In this document: one piece after another, positions 9,001-14,805 of the stretch
How positions within the stretch are numbered: the first letter of the stretch is position 1
Layout: the number at the start of each line of letters is the position of its first letter
Made by a program: the position numbers and the translations under genes
Assembly: GCA_040376925.1 (NCBI GenBank)
Contig: JBEIPU010000090.1
Span: 1 to 16,226, forward strand
DNA from: RAM1 sp040376925
Lineage (GTDB): Bacteria; Pseudomonadota; Gammaproteobacteria; Burkholderiales; Burkholderiaceae_C
Length of the DNA stretch: 16,226 nucleotides
Direction: 5' to 3'
Notes under the pieces: model-generated
Told to the model about the DNA's origin: nothing
Seen by the model: only the letters and a program-made list of their open reading frames with translations
Database searches by the model: none

Positions 9001-9534
9001 GCGCCGGCGTTCCTTGTATTTGGATACGCCGGCGGCTTCTTCCAGGAACAGGCGCAGCTCTTCGGGCTTGGACTCAATGATGCGGCTGATCGTGCCCTGG
9101 CCAATGATGGCGTAGGCGCGCGGGCCCAGGCCGGTGCCCAGGAAGACGTCCTGCACATCGCGCCGGCGCACCGGCTGGTTGTTGATGTAGTAGCTGCTGG
9201 TGCCGTCGCGCGTGAGCACGCGCTTGACGGCGATTTCGGCAAACTGCGCCCACTGGCCGCCGGCGCGGTGGTCGGCATTGTCAAAAATCAGCTCCACGCT
9301 GGATCGGCTGGCGGGCTTGCGGGTGGTCGTGCCGTTGAAGATCACGTCCTGCATGGATTCGCCGCGCAGCTCGGACGCCTTGGACTCGCCCAGCACCCAG
9401 CGCACCGCATCCATGATGTTGGATTTGCCGCAGCCGTTGGGGCCCACCACGCCCACCAGCTGGCCCGGCAGCATGAAGTTGGTGGGTTCTGCAAACGACT
9501 TGAAGCCGGATAACTTGATCGAATTGAGGCGCAC
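6019..9534 (-). CDS. smc: Chromosome segregation ATPase SMC
   Basis: A 1171-residue structural maintenance of chromosomes protein; dimers with kleisin ScpA and ScpB extrude DNA loops and resolve sister origins. The N-terminal head holds Walker A GPNGCGKS (residues 31-38). The C-terminal head holds the ABC signature LSGGEK (1072-1077), Walker B CLLDEVDAP around Asp1100-Glu1101, and the switch His in FLFISHNK. Between them lie two long Gln/Glu/Arg/Ala-rich coiled-coil arms (about 170-500 and 660-1000) flanking a globular hinge (about 505-650). The start is a GTG at 9532-9534; no upstream in-frame ATG exists before a stop, and this start gives the canonical MRLNSIKLSGFKSF beginning. Its stop overlaps the Shine-Dalgarno of zipA, so the two are coupled. 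First gene of the operon. Confidence 0.97.
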   Translation of the reverse strand: MRLNSIKLSGFKSFAEPTNFMLPGQLVGVVGPNGCGKSNIMDAVRWVLGESKASELRGESMQDVIFNGTTTRKPASRSSVELIFDNADHRAGGQWAQFAEIAVKRVLTRDGTSSYYINNQPVRRRDVQDVFLGTGLGPRAYAIIGQGTISRIIESKPEELRLFLEEAAGVSKYKERRRETENRLSDTRENLTRVEDILRELNSNLEKLEKQAEVAQRYNGLQAEVTLKQHQLWFLKRTESELDQGRIKAEAEKSVNDLESRVADLRRVEADLETIRQAHYAAGDQVNQAQGLLYEASAEVGRLEAEIRFVVEGRQRVEQRLIQLKEQVAQWATRRDDALAETETLQAQGLEAEEKATILAAQVEEQQQRLPDLEDALRQAQSRAAEQRTSVGQVQQQIQVLAADQRNIEEQSRALTLRREKLSADRNALDAPDEARLVNLQTQLAAAQETAQVADARLHELQDQVPALDEDRRTRQADVNTQGGRQADLSARMEALKALQEKVRTDGKLKPWLARHGLDGLQGLWSRIHIEQGWENALEAALRERMNSLEVSRLEMVRSFAGDAPPAKLAFYSPPQAGVPEAAAALPRLADLLRLNDAGQKALLTDWLHGCYTASSFEDALAARDKLAAGEVIYVQSGHAVTAHSVSFYAQDSEQAGLLARAQEIENLDKQLKAQALITEEARSALVRAEAAYSDASQRLITARREAAESQSRAHELQVETLRMTQLAEQTRARAEQIAADLGEVDSQLEELQERRVTAEARFEELDMQLADSQERHAQLDERVIEAERKLAECREQQRSLERQAQEATFAQRSLQARRGELSRAIETADQQAASLATEEQRAQDELTRLTDAAAQAGLQSALSVKLEREQALGARRSEYDDLTTKLRASDERRLQLERELDPLRQRITDMQLKEQAARLGFEQYAQLLADAQADLEAVARSIEEGSVKLTGLQGEIDRLHREVAALGAVNLAALEELSTARERKQFLDAQSADLNEAMTTLEDAIRKIDGETRELLAGTFNTVNEHFGKMFPELFGGGQAKLVMTGEEILDSGVQVLAQPPGKKNQTIHLLSGGEKALTAIALVFAIFQLNPAPFCLLDEVDAPLDDANTERYAKLVTAMSRETQFLFISHNKIAMEMAEQLIGVTMQEQGVSRIVAVDMESAVSMAEAA

Positions 9535-9664
9535 AGCTGACTCGCTGATTGGTTGGCGTTGGGGCCTGTTGGCTTGGCGGGTGCGATCGCCCCGGCCAAA
9601 AGGCTGATGTTACCTGAGGCCCTTTGCCCCAAGTTGGGCCGCGACGGCCCCCGCCACGCCCCGC

Positions 9665-9685
9665 GCCGGGGCCGATAACCCCGGC
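9665..9685. other. GC-rich hairpin upstream of smc
   Basis: Inverted repeat GCCGGGG / CCCCGGC with a seven-base loop (CCGATAA), a perfect 7-bp stem. There is no T-run on either side in either direction, so it does not look like an intrinsic terminator. It could fold in the leader of the smc transcript or separate the two divergent promoters; neither role is shown by sequence. Confidence 0.4.
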
Positions 9686-9710
9686 TCTCCTGCGGGATCT
9701 CCGACTGATT

Positions 9711-9720
9711 ACCGTACGGT
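9711..9720. repeat. Perfect 10-bp palindrome ACCGTACGGT, possible operator
   Basis: A perfect palindrome placed exactly at the border between the GC-rich and AT-rich halves of the intergenic region, 77 bases upstream of the MHYT start. Its position suits a dimeric regulator binding upstream of the MHYT promoter. A 10-bp palindrome can occur by chance and no second copy was noticed in the window. Confidence 0.25.
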
Positions 9721-9797
9721 TTCTTTAATGACTGTATCGTCTTGTTACAGGGTAAATATTTATAAAAATCAATAACTTAGCACTAATAAAATCACCA
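9721..9797 (+). promoter_or_regulatory. AT-rich promoter/leader of the MHYT gene
   Basis: By hand count 20 of 77 bases are G or C (about 26%), against about two thirds in the neighbouring genes. It contains TATAAA at 9761-9766, the best -10 candidate, with a start point expected near 9773. An alternative is TTGTTA (9742-9747) with AAAAAT 16 bases later (9764-9769). No -35 close to TTGACA is seen at ideal spacing, which suggests activator dependence or A-tract help. No Shine-Dalgarno precedes the ATG at 9798. Confidence 0.5.
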
Positions 9798-10544
9798 ATG
9801 AACCCATTAGTTACCACAAGTTACAACCTGACTTTTGTCGTCTTGTCGTACATCATTTCAGTCGTCGGCGCTTTTGTGGCGCTGACGGCCGCACGCAAGA
9901 TCCGCCAGCCCAATGGCACGATCAGCCTCGTCAATCTGGGCGCGGCCGGTATCGCGCTGGGCGGCATCGGGGTGTGGTCCATGCATTTCATCGGCATGCT
10001 GGCGCTGGACATGGATATCGGCGTGGGCTATTCGATCGTTGAAACCCTGGTGTCGCTGGTCGCGGCCATTGGCGCCACCGCGCTGGCGCTGGGTTTCGTC
10101 GCGCGCAAGCCGGACAGCCTGGGCCGCATCGCGGGCGCGGGCGCCCTGCTCGGTTGTGGGGTGGCCGTCATGCACTACCTGGGCATGTATGGCATGCGTT
10201 TTGGCGGCTACATCCAGTGGGCGTATGACGTGGTGGGCATTTCGCTGGTCATTGCCATCGCGGCGGCCACGGCCGCGCTGTGGCTGGCCTTCAATACCAG
10301 CACCGTCGTGCTGCGCATTGCGGCGGCCTTCGTCATGGGTGTGGCGGTGTGCGCCATGCACTACACCGGCATGTCGGCGGCGGAGTTCATCTGTACCACC
10401 GCCAACCGCACTGCCCTGCCCCGCGGGACCGGCATCGTCAGCCTGTTCGACCTGCCGGCCCTGGTGACGGTGATTTCGCTGGGCATTGCCGTGGTGCTGT
10501 CGGTGGACCAGGTCATGCAGCGCATGCTCTCGCGCCAGCGTTGA
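9798..10544 (+). CDS. Stand-alone MHYT-domain integral membrane protein
   Basis: A 248-residue membrane protein with about seven hydrophobic helices (approx. 9-30, 45-70, 77-101, 108-131, 143-164, 170-192, 216-237). Three copies of the MHYT signature sit near the ends of helices 2, 4 and 6: MHFIGM (62-67), MHYLGM (125-130) and MHYTGM (187-192). In this family the conserved His and Met residues were proposed to bind metal, probably copper, and to sense a gas such as oxygen, CO or NO; this is a published hypothesis, not proven function. Usually MHYT is fused to GGDEF/EAL or kinase domains; here nothing follows it but a short basic tail (QRMLSRQR), so output must go through a partner. It converges on the two-component operon with seven bases between stops. 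The first ~20 codons are AT-rich (TTA, ACA, AGT) unlike the rest. Confidence 0.9.
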   Translation: MNPLVTTSYNLTFVVLSYIISVVGAFVALTAARKIRQPNGTISLVNLGAAGIALGGIGVWSMHFIGMLALDMDIGVGYSIVETLVSLVAAIGATALALGFVARKPDSLGRIAGAGALLGCGVAVMHYLGMYGMRFGGYIQWAYDVVGISLVIAIAAATAALWLAFNTSTVVLRIAAAFVMGVAVCAMHYTGMSAAEFICTTANRTALPRGTGIVSLFDLPALVTVISLGIAVVLSVDQVMQRMLSRQR

Positions 10545-10551
10545 GCCCCGA

Positions 10552-12345
10552 TCACGCCGGGGTCGCGGCGGCCCCGGTGTGCTCCACCTCGCCCAGGGTA
10601 AAGAAGAACGTGGCGCCCTTGTCCACCGCGGCCTGGGCCCAGATGCGCCCACCGTGGCGGTTGACGATGCGTTGCACCGTGGCCAGGCCGATGCCGGTGC
10701 CCTCGAATTCGTCATCGGTATGAAGGCGCCTGAACACGCCAAACAGCGCGTCCGCGTACTGCATGTCAAAGCCCGCGCCGTTGTCCCGCACAAAGTACAC
10801 CTGCTCGCCGTCCATCGGCTCGCAGCCCAGTTGCACACGTGCCTGCGGCTCGCGGCGCGTGTACTTGACCGCATTGCCAAGCAGGTTGGCCAGCACCTGG
10901 CGCAGCAGCGTGGCGCTGCCCGTGGCGTCGGGCAGTTCGCCCAGTTCCACCTCGATGGCACGGCGGGTGATTTCCGGAGCGAGCTCATCCAGGCATTCGC
11001 GCGCCAGGCGCTGCATGGACACCGTTTTGATGGGGCCCAGCGGCTGGTGGCCCAGCCGTGAAAAGCGCAGCAGCTCGTCGATCAATGTCTCCATGCGCAG
11101 TGCATTGCGCTGCACCAGGTCCAGGTAGCGCCGGGCGTCGGGTGGCAGCGCCTGGGCGAACTTGCGCTCCAGCACCGCCGCAAAGCCGCTGATGCCCTGC
11201 AGCGGCCCGCGCAGGTCGTGCGAGACCGAATACGAGAACGACTCCAGTTCCTTGATGGCGGCCTCCAGCTCGCGCGTGCGTTCGGCCACGCGCCGGTCCA
11301 GCTGGGCGTACAGCATCACGCTTTCCCAGGCGGCCCCCAGCTGGGCGGCCAGCGCACGGATCACCCGTTCGTCGTCGGTGGTAAAGCCCTGGCCGCCCAT
11401 GCGCTCGGCCACATACATCCAGCCGCTGGCGTCCTCGCGCGCCAGCACGGCGCAGGCCAGGAAATTGGCCACCGGCGGGTGCGCCGGCGGCAGGCCGGTT
11501 TCGTCGCCTTGCTGCGCCGCCACCAGCATGCGCACCTGGTGGCGGTCCGACAGCATGCGCCGCCCCGCGGCGCAGGTGGCAATGTCGGCGGCCACCGCCG
11601 CCTGGGTTGGGACGTTTAGCCCCCGGGCGGCAAAGTGGCGCAGTGCGCCGGTTTGCGGCTCCAGCATCACCACGCCCACATAGCGCGCGCTCAGGATGTC
11701 CTGGGCCGCGCCGCAAAACAGGTCGGCCAGCGCCGCCGGGTTGCGCTCGCTGGCTGACTCCATGCCGAGCTTGACCAGGCTGGCCAGCCGCAGGCCCAGG
11801 CCGTGCACGCTGTGCAATACGTCCAGTACTTCGGGCGACTTCTCCTGGGCGCCGGTCAGCGCCGTCACGCCGCCCAGCAGCTGGTCCAGCCGCTGGCTCA
11901 GGCCCTGGAACATGTGTGAAGGGTCGGCGGTGGCACTGCTGTCGGACCAGCGCTGCGCCGGCCGCGCCAGCACCTGCGGTGTACCCAGCGCCTGACCCAC
12001 CACCTCCATGATGGCGCGCGGCTCGCTCGGTTTGGGTTGCACCCAGCGCACGCCCACGCGCGCGGCGATGTCGCCGGCCTCGCGGGCGAAATACGCCGCC
12101 GTGTAGAAGATGACAGGCAGGTCGCTGGTGGCGGGGTTGTCGCGCAGGCTGCGCGCCAGTTCCTCGCCGTCCATGTTGGGCATGAGCAGGTCGGTGATCA
12201 CCAGGTCCGGGCACGCCTGGGCGATGCTGGCCAGCGCCTCCACGCCGTCGGCGGCCTCTGCCACCGTGTGCCCGTAGTAGCCCAGCACCGTGACCAGGTA
12301 GTCCCGGTTGGGCGCCCGGTCGTCCACCACAAGGATATGGGCCAT
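10552..12345 (-). CDS. Hybrid sensor kinase with N-terminal receiver: REC-GAF-HisKA-HATPase
   Basis: A 597-residue cytoplasmic histidine kinase. Order: receiver domain (3-120) with acidic pair Asp8/Asp9, phosphoacceptor Asp52, Thr82 and Lys105 all present; a GAF-like region (about 195-345); a short coiled-coil linker (345-370); dimerisation/phosphoacceptor domain with His376 in SVSHDLRGPL; ATPase domain with N box NLLGNAVKYT (Asn491), DNGAGF (521-526) and G box EGTGIGLATV (548-557). All catalytic residues are intact. No membrane segment is seen. The receiver at the N terminus means kinase activity may be set by phosphorylation from another kinase, probably the PAS-PAS kinase upstream. The frame continues 30 codons above the ATG at 12343-12345, but this start gives the standard receiver start (MAHILVVDD) and lies one base after the upstream stop. 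The GAF ligand is unknown. Confidence 0.9.
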   Translation of the reverse strand: MAHILVVDDRAPNRDYLVTVLGYYGHTVAEAADGVEALASIAQACPDLVITDLLMPNMDGEELARSLRDNPATSDLPVIFYTAAYFAREAGDIAARVGVRWVQPKPSEPRAIMEVVGQALGTPQVLARPAQRWSDSSATADPSHMFQGLSQRLDQLLGGVTALTGAQEKSPEVLDVLHSVHGLGLRLASLVKLGMESASERNPAALADLFCGAAQDILSARYVGVVMLEPQTGALRHFAARGLNVPTQAAVAADIATCAAGRRMLSDRHQVRMLVAAQQGDETGLPPAHPPVANFLACAVLAREDASGWMYVAERMGGQGFTTDDERVIRALAAQLGAAWESVMLYAQLDRRVAERTRELEAAIKELESFSYSVSHDLRGPLQGISGFAAVLERKFAQALPPDARRYLDLVQRNALRMETLIDELLRFSRLGHQPLGPIKTVSMQRLARECLDELAPEITRRAIEVELGELPDATGSATLLRQVLANLLGNAVKYTRREPQARVQLGCEPMDGEQVYFVRDNGAGFDMQYADALFGVFRRLHTDDEFEGTGIGLATVQRIVNRHGGRIWAQAAVDKGATFFFTLGEVEHTGAAATPA

Positions 12346-12346
12346 G

Positions 12347-13162
12347 TCAGCGCCCCGACTGCCGCGCCAGGCAACTTTCGATTTCCGCCAGCAGGTGCAG
12401 GTTGTCAATCGGCCGGGTGATGAAGCGGTCCACACCCTGCGGGCCGCGCGCCAGATCGCGCAGCTCGCGCGGGACGGTGGAGGTCAAAAACATGAACGGC
12501 ACGGCGGCCAGCGCGGGGCGGTCCTTGACCAGGGCGTAGAAGTCCTCTCCCAGTTCCTGACCGATGTGCATGTCCGAGATGATCAGGTCGGGCGTGTGTT
12601 CGTCCAGCAGCGCCATGGCCTGGCGGATGGTCGTGGCCGCCCGCACCCGGATGCCGTGCGGCTCCAGCAGGCTGCGCAACAGTTGCAGGTTGATCACGGA
12701 ATCATCCAGCACCAGCGCCTGGGCGCGCATGGCCGGCAGGCGCTGGCCCACGGTCGCCACCGAGGTGCCCAGAGGCGGCGCGGCGCTGGGCGTGGCTGCC
12801 CCCAACACCGCGGCAACCTGCTGCACGAAGTACTGCGGGTCGATCGGTTTGGCGATGTAGCCGTCAAAGCCGGCGGCGAGCACGCGTTCGCGGTCGCCCA
12901 CCATGGCATAGGCGGTCACCGCCAGCACCGGCACCTGGCGCAGCTGGGGCATGGCCTTGAGCCTGCGCACCACCTCGAAGCCATCCATGCCCGGCAGCTG
13001 CAGGTCGCAGATGACCAGCCCGGGCGTGAAGGCCTGGGCCATCTGCACCCCGCTTTCGCCGTCAATGGCCGCGTCTACCTCGTAGCCGAACTTGTTGAGG
13101 ATGTAGCGCACCAGTTCCATGTTGGCGGGGTTGTCCTCGATCACCAGCACGCGTGCGTTCAT
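12347..13162 (-). CDS. Tandem receiver protein (REC-REC) without output domain
   Basis: A 271-residue protein made of two CheY-like receivers joined by an Ala/Pro linker (about 121-146). REC1 (3-120) has Glu9/Asp10, phosphoacceptor Asp53, Thr83 and Lys105. REC2 (147-268) has Asp153/Asp154, phosphoacceptor Asp197 and Thr227, but the nearly invariant Lys is Arg250 (ITRPI in place of the usual KPI motif, as in the AKPI of REC1). No DNA-binding, GGDEF, EAL or phosphatase domain is present, so it is likely a phosphate shuttle or sink, or acts by binding a partner. The ATG at 13160-13162 overlaps the stop of the PAS-PAS kinase by four bases (ATGA) and its stop is one base from the next start, so the three genes form one operon with coupled translation. 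A GGAG lies about nine bases upstream of the start. Confidence 0.9.
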   Translation of the reverse strand: MNARVLVIEDNPANMELVRYILNKFGYEVDAAIDGESGVQMAQAFTPGLVICDLQLPGMDGFEVVRRLKAMPQLRQVPVLAVTAYAMVGDRERVLAAGFDGYIAKPIDPQYFVQQVAAVLGAATPSAAPPLGTSVATVGQRLPAMRAQALVLDDSVINLQLLRSLLEPHGIRVRAATTIRQAMALLDEHTPDLIISDMHIGQELGEDFYALVKDRPALAAVPFMFLTSTVPRELRDLARGPQGVDRFITRPIDNLHLLAEIESCLARQSGR

Positions 13163-14685
13163 GTTGCCTGCTCCACGGTCAGGGTAAAGCGGCTGCCGCC
13201 CTCTGGCTCGGCCTGGTAGTCAATGCGCCCGCTGAGCAGGCCAGCCAGGCGCTGCGACAGGTGCAGGCCCAGCCCGGCGCCTTCGTTGCGGCGGGTGTCG
13301 CGTTCGCCAAACTGCGCAAACGACTCAAACAGCTTGTCCCGGTCCTTGGGCGCGATGCCCACGCCGGTATCGGCCACGGCAAATCGCGTAACCAGCGAGC
13401 CGCTGCCTGATTGCGCCTGATGGAAAGTGACCGTGACGCTGCCGCGCGGGGTGAACTTGACCGCGTTGTTGGTCAGGTTCAGCAGGATCTGCATCAGCGC
13501 CCGGCGGTCGGTGTGCAGCACGGCGGCGGGTTCGGGCAGCTGCACGTCAAACAGCAGGCCACGGGTCGCGCTGGACGGCTTCATGACGGCGTGCAGTTCC
13601 TGCAGCACCTCGCGGCAATTCACGTCCTCAAACACCAGTTCCACCTTGCCGGCCTCGATCTTGGCCAGGTCCAGCAGGTCGTTGATCAGCGAATGCAGGT
13701 GCCGCGCGCTCACCTGTATGGTGGACAGCTGGTGCTTTTGCTCGGCGTTCAGCGGCCCGGGCAACTCCATGAGCAGCGTGCCGGTAAAGCCGATGATGGC
13801 GTTCAGCGGCGTGCGCAGCTCATGCGACATGCTGGCAAGGAAGCGGTCCTTGACCAGCGCCGCGTTCTTGAGCTGCAGGTTGGCATCGCGCAGCGCCTGC
13901 TCGGCACGCTTGCGCTCGGTCACGTCGCGGATCGCGCTGGACACGAACAGCCCGTCCTCGGTGTCCAGCGGGCTCAGGCTGATTTCCACGGGGAACTCGG
14001 TGCCGTCGCGCCGCAGGCCGGTCAGTTCGAGGTCGGCGCCCATGGCACGCACCCGCGGCTGGGTGAAAAAGCCCGCGCGGTGGCCCGGATGGCGCCCGCG
14101 AAAGCGCTCTGGCACCAGCATTTCAATCGGACGGCTCAGCAGTTCCTCGCGGCGATAGCCAAAAAGTTTTTCGGTCTGCGAATTGACCAGCACGATGACG
14201 CCGTCGCGGTTGACGATGACCATGGCGTCGGGGGCAGACTCGAGCAGCTCGCGGAACTTGCTCTCGGCGCGCTTGCGCGCGGAAATATCCCGTATGGCGC
14301 TCATGGCCATCAGCCCCGCTTCGGTGCGCAGCGGGCTCAGGCTGATTTCCACGGGAAATTCCTGCCCGCCCTTGCGCAAGCCGTGAAGCTCCAGCCCGGC
14401 GCCCATGGAGCGGGCGCGCGGCTGGCTGAAGAAGTGGCCCCGGTGGCCCAGATGCTGGGCGCGCAGCCGCTGGGGCAGCAGCATTTCCACGGGCTGACCG
14501 ATCATTTCGGCGCGGCCATAGCCAAAGACGGCTTCGGCCTGCGCATTGACGAGCACCATGAGCCCCGCTTCATTCACCAGCACGATGGCGTCAGGGGTGG
14601 ATTCGAGCAGGTCGCCAAAACGGTTGTGCACGAGCTGCGCTTCACGCGCAACCCTGGAACCGGCGCCTGTCTGGCCATCGGCCAT
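13159..14685 (-). CDS. Soluble PAS-PAS sensor histidine kinase
   Basis: A 508-residue kinase: PAS1 (about 23-141), PAS2 (about 144-262), coiled linker, phosphoacceptor domain with His288 in SMSHELRTPL, and ATPase domain with N box LTNNAVKFTP (404-413), DTGVGIAP (439-446), a phenylalanine box (LFESFAQFG) and G box EGAGLGLHLS (468-477). No membrane helix or signal peptide, so it senses an intracellular cue; nothing in the PAS sequence identifies heme, flavin or another cofactor. The frame reaches up to 14787, but the ATG at 14683-14685 follows a strong GGAGGAG Shine-Dalgarno with five-base spacing, which decides the start. It is the first gene of the operon and divergent from dapC. Because it lacks its own receiver, its likely targets are the receivers of the two downstream proteins. 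Confidence 0.92.
   Translation of the reverse strand: MADGQTGAGSRVAREAQLVHNRFGDLLESTPDAIVLVNEAGLMVLVNAQAEAVFGYGRAEMIGQPVEMLLPQRLRAQHLGHRGHFFSQPRARSMGAGLELHGLRKGGQEFPVEISLSPLRTEAGLMAMSAIRDISARKRAESKFRELLESAPDAMVIVNRDGVIVLVNSQTEKLFGYRREELLSRPIEMLVPERFRGRHPGHRAGFFTQPRVRAMGADLELTGLRRDGTEFPVEISLSPLDTEDGLFVSSAIRDVTERKRAEQALRDANLQLKNAALVKDRFLASMSHELRTPLNAIIGFTGTLLMELPGPLNAEQKHQLSTIQVSARHLHSLINDLLDLAKIEAGKVELVFEDVNCREVLQELHAVMKPSSATRGLLFDVQLPEPAAVLHTDRRALMQILLNLTNNAVKFTPRGSVTVTFHQAQSGSGSLVTRFAVADTGVGIAPKDRDKLFESFAQFGERDTRRNEGAGLGLHLSQRLAGLLSGRIDYQAEPEGGSRFTLTVEQAT
13900..14619 (-). repeat. Tandem duplication of the PAS-coding unit inside the kinase gene
   Basis: Two adjacent units of about 119 codons (14263-14619 for PAS1, 13900-14256 for PAS2) encode very similar PAS domains. 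A manual gap-free alignment gives about 75 identical residues of 119. Shared blocks include EFPVEISLSPL and the ends SAIRD and RKRAE, and DNA blocks such as gctcaggctgatttccacgg occur in both units. This points to an intragenic duplication. Confidence 0.8.
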
Positions 14686-14690
14686 GGAAA

Positions 14691-14697
14691 CTCCTCC
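14691..14697 (-). promoter_or_regulatory. Strong Shine-Dalgarno that sets the PAS-PAS kinase start
   Basis: GGAGGAG on the minus strand, five bases before the ATG at 14685. It is the best ribosome-binding match noticed in the window and favours this start over the in-frame ATG at 14787, which would put the dapC promoter region inside the kinase gene. Confidence 0.75.
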
Positions 14698-14745
14698 GTT
14701 GGGCCCAACGATGTTTGCCGAATGCTTTATATGTGCCAAAAGCCC

Positions 14746-14774
14746 ATTCTTCTCCGTGGCCGCATGCGCGTCAA
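14746..14774 (-). promoter_or_regulatory. Candidate sigma-70 promoter of the two-component operon
   Basis: On the minus strand, TTGACG (14774-14769, five of six matches to the -35 consensus) is followed after exactly 17 bases by AAGAAT (14751-14746, four of six matches to the -10). The implied start near 14739 leaves a leader of about 54 bases before the kinase ATG, with its strong ribosome-binding site. Found by eye. Confidence 0.45.
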
Positions 14775-14791
14775 GGAAGATGGGCATCCGG

Positions 14792-14797
14792 GATAAT
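14792..14797 (+). promoter_or_regulatory. Candidate -10 element of dapC
   Basis: GATAAT (five of six matches to TATAAT) ends only eight bases before the dapC ATG at 14806, so transcription would begin at or within a base or two of the start codon. There is no Shine-Dalgarno in between (TCCCTAGCC), and no good -35 at 16-18 bases. The pattern suggests a leaderless or near-leaderless dapC message. Confidence 0.4.
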
Positions 14798-14805
14798 CCC
14801 TAGCC

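Larger units (their letters stand above)
9535..9797. promoter_or_regulatory. 263-base divergent intergenic region between smc and the MHYT gene
   Basis: The region has two compositional halves. The smc-proximal half (9535-9710) is as GC-rich as the genes and holds a hairpin (9665-9685) and a short inverted repeat CCCAAGTTGGG (9628-9638). On the minus strand a TAACAT hexamer (9610-9615) could be a weak -10 for smc, without a good -35. The MHYT-proximal half (9721-9797) is AT-rich and described separately. No open frame in it looks like a gene. Confidence 0.6.

Noticed and set aside
7603..9513. Long open frame on the + strand opposite smc (636 codons), with similar ones at 5659-7407 and 13411-14796 (+), and 14800-16197 (-)
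   Set aside because: They are antisense to well-recognised genes, have the Ala/Arg/Gln/His-biased composition expected from the reverse frame of high-GC coding DNA, and show no domain. They are shadows.
9583..9590. GCGATCGC octamer palindrome near the smc start
   Set aside because: It resembles the cyanobacterial HIP1 repeat, but only a single copy is noticed here and the organism is not cyanobacterial; chance is sufficient.
10557..10577. Hairpin CCGGGG/CCCCGG at the convergent end of the MHYT gene and the REC-GAF kinase
   Set aside because: A 6-bp stem with a nine-base loop inside the kinase coding end and no T-run on either strand; such stems are common in GC-rich coding sequence, so it is not called a terminator.
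14686..14787. 34-codon upstream extension of the PAS-PAS kinase
   Set aside because: The ATG at 14685 has a strong GGAGGAG site at ideal spacing; the upstream ATG lacks one and the extension would cover the intergenic promoter region.
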